This document shows positions 1 through 5,253 of a stretch of 21,625 nt of DNA, one piece after another (the stretch's first letter is position 1; the number at the start of each line of letters is the position of its first letter). This DNA is from Campylobacteraceae bacterium (GTDB taxonomy: Bacteria; Campylobacterota; Campylobacteria; Campylobacterales; Sulfurospirillaceae), in assembly GCA_027040375.1 (NCBI GenBank), contig JALUMJ010000204.1:1-21625 (forward strand), read 5' to 3'. The notes under the pieces are model-generated. The model was given only the letters and a program-made list of their open reading frames with translations. It had not been told where the DNA came from and searched no databases. Made by a program: the position numbers and the translations under genes.

Positions 1-40
1 AGGTTACTATTTATTTAAACTTTAATCCTATACTTTCATT

Positions 41-123
41 ACCAAGACGCAACCCTCCTTTTTAGAAAACGAATATATTTTTTAAAATCAGCGTCCGAGA
101 TGCCCACCTCGGACGCTTTTTTT
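41..123 (+). ncRNA. Predicted small RNA, copy 1
   Basis: A TATACT -10 box at 29-34, preceded by an A/T-rich stretch as in Campylobacterota promoters, would start transcription near 41. A strong intrinsic terminator ends at 117-123, giving an RNA of about 80 nt. The 5' half is unstructured and carries CCCTCCTTTTT (53-63), which is complementary to ribosome binding sites of the AAGGAGGG type; the terminator loop is also C-rich (ATGCCCAC). This is the architecture of a trans-acting regulator that blocks translation initiation, but no target is proven. GACGC at 46-50 repeats the 3' terminator arm and could pair with the 5' arm (GCGTC, 91-95). Both RNA ends are inferred from sequence only. I do not recognise a named family. 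Confidence 0.6.
91..123 (+). terminator. Intrinsic terminator of small RNA copy 1
   Basis: GCGTCCGAG (91-99) pairs perfectly with CTCGGACGC (108-116) around the 8-nt loop ATGCCCAC, followed by seven T. On the minus strand the same hairpin lies 15 nt beyond the stop codon of chaA and is followed by a weaker T-rich stretch, so it may also end the chaA operon transcript. Confidence 0.9.
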
Positions 124-137
124 ATGCCCAATTTTTA

Positions 138-1220
138 CTACACAAATATCAAAAAGAAAAACACAATAAAAAGTATGAAGTTTAAAAAACCCTCTAGTAT
201 GTTTGTTTCGCCATCATTAAAATGAACTATACTTACGACTAATGTGATGCCTATCATCGTCATTTGAAGTGGTGTAAGTGCTAAGTTTATATCGAAGTTC
301 ATAATCTCTGCTACTACTATAACGCTTGGAACTGTTAAAAGAAGAGTGGCTAAACTAGCTCCTAAAGCTATGTTTATGACGGTTTGCATATTGTTATTTG
401 TTGCTGATTTTATAGCAGTTATAAGTTCAGGTGAAGCCGAAATCACAGCTACAACAAAGGCACCCAACCCCATAGGCAGGCCGATTGATTTGATACTACT
501 GTCCATAAATAGTGCCAAAAGCTCAGAGAGTAAACCGATAATTATGATAGAGATGCTAAGTATCACGCTATGATAAATACCGCTTATATCTTTAATTTTG
601 ATATGTTCTTCTTGCGTTTTTTTGGTTTTATCATAATTGTAAGTAAAAAAATATTTATGATTTTTTAGCTGAATCTTCGTAAATAAAATATACAATAAAA
701 CAAAAGAGACAACAGTGAAATTTTCATATAAAATCCAGCTTTTTTGAGGAACAAAATGAGGAAGAACCATAGCAATCGCAAAAGCTACCAAAAGCATAGA
801 TATATAGGAGTTAGATGAATCCATATTATACTTTTGTTCGCCATATTTGATACCGCCTATGAAAGCACAAATCCCTAAAAGCCCATTTATGTCAAGCATA
901 ACGGCGGAGTATATAGTATCACGAGCAAGTGTCGGACTGTGCGCATTTGTCATCATGATGACGATTATGACTATCTCTACGATAACTGCTGCGATTGTGA
1001 GTATGAGGGTACCGTAAGGTTCCCCATATTTTTGCGCCAATTTCTCTGCATGGTGCGCTACATTGATGGCAGAGTAAATGATAATAATAAAGATTATAAC
1101 AAAACCGATTATATTTCCTGCCGTGCTACTAGCGAGTGTGTGCTCAACTGGATATATGATGACTAGGCAGATAAGTGAGAGCCAAAGAGCTACCTCGTTT
1201 TTAAGTTCTTTAATTTTCAT
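138..1220 (-). CDS. chaA: ChaA-type Ca2+/H+ (cation/proton) antiporter
   Basis: A 360-residue integral membrane protein with about ten hydrophobic segments, close to the length of E. coli ChaA. It has the two alpha-repeats of the cation/Ca2+ exchanger superfamily. The first contains GEPYGTLILT followed by an E-containing helix and a conserved LARDT segment. The second contains SASPELITAIKSA, whose central acidic residue is part of the ion site in this family. Family members export Ca2+, Na+ or K+ in exchange for protons across the inner membrane; the ion used here cannot be told. A central loop (about residues 190-215) is rich in Lys and Thr. The ATG overlaps the end of the upstream DUF234 gene by 11 bases with no strong ribosome binding site, so translation is probably coupled. 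It ends against the small-RNA repeat. Confidence 0.9.
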   Translation of the reverse strand: MKIKELKNEVALWLSLICLVIIYPVEHTLASSTAGNIIGFVIIFIIIIYSAINVAHHAEKLAQKYGEPYGTLILTIAAVIVEIVIIVIMMTNAHSPTLARDTIYSAVMLDINGLLGICAFIGGIKYGEQKYNMDSSNSYISMLLVAFAIAMVLPHFVPQKSWILYENFTVVSFVLLYILFTKIQLKNHKYFFTYNYDKTKKTQEEHIKIKDISGIYHSVILSISIIIIGLLSELLALFMDSSIKSIGLPMGLGAFVVAVISASPELITAIKSATNNNMQTVINIALGASLATLLLTVPSVIVVAEIMNFDINLALTPLQMTMIGITLVVSIVHFNDGETNILEGFLNFILFIVFFFLIFV

Positions 1221-2076
1221 TTTCGCATAAAACTTTTAGATTTCTACATGTAAGCAGTTGAAGAGTTTTGCTTTTTAGAGATTTTAACTCACTTGTATAG
1301 CCTTTTTTTGCAAATATTATCAAGACATCTGGCTTTAGTCCGACTTTTTCACAGTCATCTTTTAGCTTATTTAATTCGCTCTTTTTGATTTTTGAATTTG
1401 TATATCTACAAGACCCTGCGATAATCTTGCCACTTTTTGTTTTGGCAACTAGATTAATATCTGTTTTTTCATCCCAATATCTACCTATATTGTATATTTT
1501 TTCATCCTTAAAAGATAATTTTACAAATTCATGACAAAGTTGTTCAAATATAAATTGTGTAAATTCTATTCTTTGATTTTGAAAAGCTTCATAAAACTCT
1601 GTATATTTACCATTTTTTATACCCGTAAAAAGAGGTGATACAAAAGCGAACCAAAATCTAACAAAAGGGGATGTAAAGATTATCTTTTGAGACACATTGT
1701 TTTGTAAAAATGAAGATTCAAGTTTGATAATATTTAAATCAAGCAAATCCTCAACGCAATCCATACCATCGTTATATGCCACCTTTGCTCTTTTAAACGC
1801 TGAGTTTGTTCTGCGGTCCCCTGTAGCAGCGCCTGTGAGTATAAAAGGAAAAAGATCATCTTTTGAGATGTATTGGCTGATGTCATTTCTAAGATATTTA
1901 TATCTATCAAGTACATGTAGCGTAATCAAATCCACCAAAGGAAGGCTCATATCTATCTCGGTGCCAAATCCACCAAATACTGCAAAGTATTCGATAGCAT
2001 CTTCCATATTTTTTGGTTTGTTTATGGCACAAAAAGTATTGAATTGTTTTAAGAGTGTTTTGTTATTTGTTGTAAT
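1210..2076 (-). CDS. Stand-alone DUF234-type protein, probable ATT start
   Basis: About 288 residues if started at the ATT at 2074-2076; the first ATG in frame is at 2005-2007 (265 residues). The frame is open to a stop at 2095-2097 and the extra residues (TLLKQFNTFCAINKPKN) read as an ordinary helix leading into IEYFAVFGGF. There is no ATG, GTG or TTG in this extension, but AAAGGA lies exactly 6 nt before the ATT. A winged-helix-like region (about 70-120) precedes SPFVRFWFAFVSP and a C-terminal PD-(D/E)XK-like fold of the DUF234 family, which usually follows an AAA ATPase domain. No Walker A motif is present. The nuclease-like motif is degenerate: TDINLVA, then GSCR where active enzymes have a GEC(K/R)-type pattern. 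Function unknown; regulation of the coupled chaA is possible but unproven. Confidence 0.72.
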   Translation of the reverse strand: MTTNNKTLLKQFNTFCAINKPKNMEDAIEYFAVFGGFGTEIDMSLPLVDLITLHVLDRYKYLRNDISQYISKDDLFPFILTGAATGDRRTNSAFKRAKVAYNDGMDCVEDLLDLNIIKLESSFLQNNVSQKIIFTSPFVRFWFAFVSPLFTGIKNGKYTEFYEAFQNQRIEFTQFIFEQLCHEFVKLSFKDEKIYNIGRYWDEKTDINLVAKTKSGKIIAGSCRYTNSKIKKSELNKLKDDCEKVGLKPDVLIIFAKKGYTSELKSLKSKTLQLLTCRNLKVLCENEN

Positions 2077-2082
2077 GATAAA

Positions 2083-2099
2083 TCCTTTGCGAAATTATA
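2083..2099 (-). promoter_or_regulatory. Promoter -10 and ribosome binding site of the DUF234-chaA operon
   Basis: Reading leftward, TATAAT (2099 to 2094) is followed by AAAGGA (2088 to 2083) and, after 6 nt, an in-frame ATT. The start of transcription would fall around 2087, giving a very short leader in which the ribosome binding site sits at the 5' end. This arrangement is what argues for initiation at the ATT rather than 70 nt further on. Confidence 0.5.
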
Positions 2100-2132
2100 G
2101 CATATTTAAACAAGATAAAATCAGTCTTATTT

Positions 2133-2152
2133 ACCTTTTATTTATAAAAGGT
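2133..2152. repeat. Perfect 8-bp inverted repeat between divergent promoters
   Basis: ACCTTTTA (2133-2140) and TAAAAGGT (2145-2152) are exact reverse complements separated by TTTA. The element straddles the left boundary of repeat copy 2, lying roughly 35-55 bases upstream of the predicted small-RNA start and behind the DUF234 promoter. It could be a regulator site for either gene; only its last four bases (AGGT) are visible at copy 1 because the window begins there. Confidence 0.5.
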
Positions 2153-2188
2153 TACTATTTATTTAAACTTTAATCCTATACTTTCATT

Positions 2189-2271
2189 ACCAAGACGCAA
2201 CCCTCCTTTTTAGAAAACGAATATATTTTTTAAAATCAGCGTCCGAGATGCCCACCTCGGACGCTTTTTTT
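2189..2271 (+). ncRNA. Predicted small RNA, copy 2
   Basis: Identical to copy 1, with -10 box TATACT at 2177-2182, anti-Shine-Dalgarno-like CCCTCCTTTTT at 2201-2211 and the terminator at 2239-2271. Unlike copy 1, its full upstream region is visible, including an 8-bp inverted repeat that ends just inside the repeat, so the two copies may be regulated differently. It is transcribed away from the DUF234 gene and toward the DUF945-like gene, which has its own promoter immediately after the terminator. Confidence 0.6.
2239..2271 (+). terminator. Intrinsic terminator of small RNA copy 2
   Basis: The same perfect 9-bp stem (2239-2247 with 2256-2264), C-rich 8-nt loop and run of seven T as in copy 1. 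It insulates the downstream protein-coding operon from small-RNA transcription. Confidence 0.9.
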
Positions 2272-2272
2272 A

Positions 2273-2281
2273 TGCTATAAT
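2273..2281 (+). promoter_or_regulatory. Extended -10 promoter of the DUF945-like operon
   Basis: TGCTATAAT forms a consensus extended -10 box. Transcription would start near 2288 and leave a leader of about 27 nt containing AAGGA at 2303-2307, seven bases before the TTG start codon at 2315. No recognisable -35 box, as is usual for this phylum. Confidence 0.65.
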
Positions 2282-2314
2282 TATCCATTCATTAAAACAC
2301 ACAAGGATAATTAC

Positions 2315-3715
2315 TTGAACAAAAAAATAAAAATTTTAATTTTTCTAGCCATAATAGTTGTGCTTTTACCACTAGGTTATAAGCAGTATGTAAACCAAAT
2401 CATAATTTCCAAGATAAACAGTCTTAACGATAAGGGTTTTGTTGTCTCAAAAGAGAAAGATACAGGCGGCTACCTATCTACTGTTCAAAGCTATAAGTTA
2501 GTCATCTCAAATTCAGATACAATATACGACTCTTTTTTGTCAAAATTATTTAATCCAGGCGAAGAAAAGATAATAAAAAAGCTTCTATCTTCTTCAAATG
2601 GCAGTGAAATGAGAGTAGATTTAAATATATTAAACTTTCCAACATCACACCTAGATGCTATAAATATATATCTGGTATCTTTGTCATCAAGCCTTATGCA
2701 AAAGGGCAAATCAGATCAGCTTTTGCAGCAAATTGTTAAATTTTTAAAAGATAAAGGAGTTGGCGAGAGTATAAGTATAAATGCTCTTGGTAAGGCGACA
2801 TCTATAAAACTAAAAAATATAGATAAACAGTTTAATATCAAAAAAAATAGCCTAGAAATTAAGCTTAAAGACTATGTGGTAGATGTAAAAAGAGCTGATT
2901 TATATAATTATAATTATGCTTTTAAAATGACAAATAAATTGTTTGATTTGAAGGCTATCACAAATGCAAGAAGTAAATTTTCCTTGGGGTATAAAAATTT
3001 AAAGTGTAATTTAGATAGAGAAAATATATATAATTACAGTATGCTTTATAATTTAGACAAGTTTTATCTAAAATCTAAAAAATATAAAGAGCAAACCTTG
3101 GTACTTAGTAATATCTTTGGCTCAACTAATTCATCTCTTAAGAAAAATAGCATTAATTACATGTTTAAGTATAAAATCAAAGATATAAATTTTAATGCAT
3201 CTTCAAAATATAGAAAAGATGGGGTAACTGTAAAAAATCTAGTATATAAGGGTAATGTATCCGGGGTTGATAAAGAACTTATTGATGAAATCGATAAATT
3301 ATCGTATATAAATTCCAAACAAAATCTCAATGGACAATATGAAGATATCGTACAAAAAATCTTAAACCATGGTTTCGTGTTTGACATAACTGAACTGAGC
3401 ACAAGTTCTACAGAAGCAATAGCGAACAATAAAACTATCTCGATAGGGGCAGTTAAATTGGATATGAGTTTAAAGCTAAATAAAAATGATATGCAATTTT
3501 TCAAAAATACAAAACCAAGAGAGATATTGGGGTACATTACTATGCGTGCGAATCTACGCATGAAAAAGAAAGACTATCAGTTCTTTAATAATCTCAATAA
3601 GAGAAAAAAATTAGGTGGCATAAGTAAAATGGTAAAATACCAAGGTGATGATGCCATATTTGCTCTGAAGTTTTCAAATGGTAAATTGTCAATCAATGAT
3701 CAAAAAGTGTTTTAA
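2315..3715 (+). CDS. Membrane-anchored DUF945-like (YdgA-type) protein
   Basis: A 466-residue protein starting at TTG, supported by AAGGA seven bases upstream. Residues about 5-25 form a single hydrophobic helix after a MNKKIK basic start, so it is probably anchored in the inner membrane with the remainder in the periplasm. The long remainder is rich in Lys, Asn and Ser with alternating hydrophobic residues, suggesting extended beta structure. The anchor, the GYLST motif near residue 52 and the overall length resemble the DUF945/YdgA family, whose function is unknown. The next gene starts 18 bases after its stop, so the two are probably cotranscribed. The family call is by eye and moderate; that it is a real coding sequence is not in doubt. 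Confidence 0.7.
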   Translation: MNKKIKILIFLAIIVVLLPLGYKQYVNQIIISKINSLNDKGFVVSKEKDTGGYLSTVQSYKLVISNSDTIYDSFLSKLFNPGEEKIIKKLLSSSNGSEMRVDLNILNFPTSHLDAINIYLVSLSSSLMQKGKSDQLLQQIVKFLKDKGVGESISINALGKATSIKLKNIDKQFNIKKNSLEIKLKDYVVDVKRADLYNYNYAFKMTNKLFDLKAITNARSKFSLGYKNLKCNLDRENIYNYSMLYNLDKFYLKSKKYKEQTLVLSNIFGSTNSSLKKNSINYMFKYKIKDINFNASSKYRKDGVTVKNLVYKGNVSGVDKELIDEIDKLSYINSKQNLNGQYEDIVQKILNHGFVFDITELSTSSTEAIANNKTISIGAVKLDMSLKLNKNDMQFFKNTKPREILGYITMRANLRMKKKDYQFFNNLNKRKKLGGISKMVKYQGDDAIFALKFSNGKLSINDQKVF

Positions 3716-3733
3716 TAAAACGGTGGTGTAAAG

Positions 3734-5227
3734 ATGAAAATTTTAGTAATTTTTCTAACTCTTTACACCTCTATTTTTGCTTCCACGCTTCATCTCTCAA
3801 TCAGTGCAAATCCCAGCCGTATAAACCCGATACTTTCAACAGATAGTTCTAGCAGCGAGATAACTCAGTGGATTTTTAATTCACTTATCACTTATGATAA
3901 AAATGCGAAGATAAAGATGATGCTAGCAAAGAGTTATGAGTTTAAAAACAAAACTACTTTGATATTTCATCTGCGAAAAGGCGTCAAATGGAGTGATGGC
4001 AAGCCTTTTAATGCAAAAGATGTGATTTTTACTTATAAAACTATCATTTCACCTAAGATTTTTACTCCTTATGCTTCTAGTTTTAAGCATATAAAAAGCG
4101 TGAGCGCACTTGATGATTACACAGTAAAAGTGGTTTATAAGTATCCATATTTTAAAGCTTTAGAGACTTGGATGATGGAGATTTTGCCTGAGCATTTACT
4201 AAAAAATGAAAAAAATATGATGACAAGTAAATTTAACCAAGCTCCTGTAGGCACTGGTCCATATATACTTAAAAAGTTTTCAATTTCAAGTGATATTGTG
4301 CTAAAGGCAAACCCAAGTTATTTTATACACAAACCGTATATGGATGAGATTATTTATCATTATCTCCCTGATAATTCAGCGAATTTTTTGATGTTAAAAT
4401 CTGGTCTTTTAGATGTAGGAAATCTCACACCTTTGCAACTTGAGAGGCAGATAAATAGTGATTTTAGAAAAAGATTTAGCATTTACGAGTCACCATCTCA
4501 CTCTTACTCATATATGGGGTTTAATCTTAAAAATAAAAAGTTCCAAAATCCACTAGTTCGCCGAGCTTTATCCTTAGCGATAGACAGAAAAGAGTTGGCA
4601 AAGATTATGTACTTCGGGCATGCTAAAGTTTGCACAGGTCCATTTTTACCAGGAACTGGTGCATATAACCCAAGTGTTAAAGCCCCAAAACTAGACATCA
4701 AAAAAGCAAAAGAGTTGCTAAAGAGGGCAGGATATGACAAAAATCATCCCCTTAGCTTTGAACTATCCACAAACACAGGCTCGACTAGAACATATATGGC
4801 ACAAATCCTCCAATCACAATTAAGAAAGGCTGGAGTGATAGTAAAACTTCGCATCATGGAGTGGCAGGCATTTTTAAATACAGTCGTAATGCCCAAAAGA
4901 TTTGAAGCAGTTTTGCTGGCGTGGTCTGTTGGATTAAAGCCTGATGCTTATAGTATTTGGGATGGTGAGTCATATAAAAAAGGTGGATTTAATTTTGTAG
5001 GATATAAAAATAAAGAAGTAGATAAACTCATAAAAAAAGCTGAAAGAACAGTTGATGATAAAAAATTTAACACTATATATAGAAAAATATTTAAGCTAAT
5101 AACAGATGACAATCCATATCTATTCTTAATAATCCCAAACTCTATAACAGTGGTAAATAAAAAAATCCACCCCGTTAGCCCCTCTATCATCGGTGTGATG
5201 CACAATGTGATAGAATGGAAAAAATAA
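3734..5227 (+). CDS. Orphan family-5 (peptide/nickel-type) extracellular solute-binding protein
   Basis: A 497-residue periplasmic binding protein of the SBP_bac_5 (DppA/OppA/NikA) family. A short signal peptide (cleavage likely after SIFA, residue 16) is followed by family landmarks: NPILSTD, FHLRKGVKWSDGKPFNAKDV near residues 77-100, PVGTGPY near 172, LVRRALSLAIDR near 274, and a C-terminal N-x-x-GYKNKEVDKLIKKAE segment. Such proteins bind oligopeptides, dipeptides, nickel chelates or similar ligands for an ABC importer. No permease or ATPase gene adjoins it; the only complete importer in the window is at 11617-16925 and has its own binding protein. It lies between the DUF945-like gene and recQ, 18 and 23 bases from them. 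The ligand cannot be told from sequence. Confidence 0.88.
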   Translation: MKILVIFLTLYTSIFASTLHLSISANPSRINPILSTDSSSSEITQWIFNSLITYDKNAKIKMMLAKSYEFKNKTTLIFHLRKGVKWSDGKPFNAKDVIFTYKTIISPKIFTPYASSFKHIKSVSALDDYTVKVVYKYPYFKALETWMMEILPEHLLKNEKNMMTSKFNQAPVGTGPYILKKFSISSDIVLKANPSYFIHKPYMDEIIYHYLPDNSANFLMLKSGLLDVGNLTPLQLERQINSDFRKRFSIYESPSHSYSYMGFNLKNKKFQNPLVRRALSLAIDRKELAKIMYFGHAKVCTGPFLPGTGAYNPSVKAPKLDIKKAKELLKRAGYDKNHPLSFELSTNTGSTRTYMAQILQSQLRKAGVIVKLRIMEWQAFLNTVVMPKRFEAVLLAWSVGLKPDAYSIWDGESYKKGGFNFVGYKNKEVDKLIKKAERTVDDKKFNTIYRKIFKLITDDNPYLFLIIPNSITVVNKKIHPVSPSIIGVMHNVIEWKK

Positions 5228-5238
5228 TCTAACATCGT

Positions 5239-5253
5239 AAGGGAAAAAATATC
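5239..5253 (+). promoter_or_regulatory. Ribosome binding site that points to an ATC start for recQ
   Basis: AAGGGA at 5239-5244 is followed by six bases and the in-frame ATC at 5251. No other codon in the frame gives both a good spacing and a protein that keeps helicase motif 0. The ATT at 5260 is the nearest alternative but its spacing (15 nt) is too long. Confidence 0.5.

Larger units (their letters stand above)
1..127 (+). repeat. Direct repeat copy 1 (127 bp or more; small-RNA gene cassette)
   Basis: Base-by-base comparison shows this stretch is identical to 2149-2275, in the same orientation, with a period of 2148 bp. The match ends sharply after ...TTTATGC: CCA follows here and TATAAT follows in copy 2. 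The left edge is cut by the window, so the repeat may be longer. It contains a -10 box, a CCCTCC stretch and an intrinsic terminator, and has no reading frame of note. No terminal inverted repeats or transposase are seen, so it is a duplicated gene-sized unit rather than an insertion sequence. Confidence 0.97.
2149..2275 (+). repeat. Direct repeat copy 2 (127 bp)
   Basis: Identical to 1-127 in sequence and direction. Its right edge abuts a TATAAT: the TG and spacer base of that extended -10 box (2273-2275) belong to the repeat, while the hexamer (2276-2281) does not. The two copies bracket the DUF234-chaA operon. Confidence 0.97.

Noticed and set aside
1697..2173. 158-residue open frame on the plus strand opposite the DUF234 gene
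   Set aside because: It is the antisense shadow of a gene with recognisable protein motifs, has low-complexity Ser-rich composition and no ribosome binding site.
1..2275. Composite transposon or insertion sequence bounded by the 127-bp repeats
   Set aside because: No transposase, no terminal inverted repeats in the unit and no target duplication visible. The unit instead has promoter and terminator structure of a small gene.
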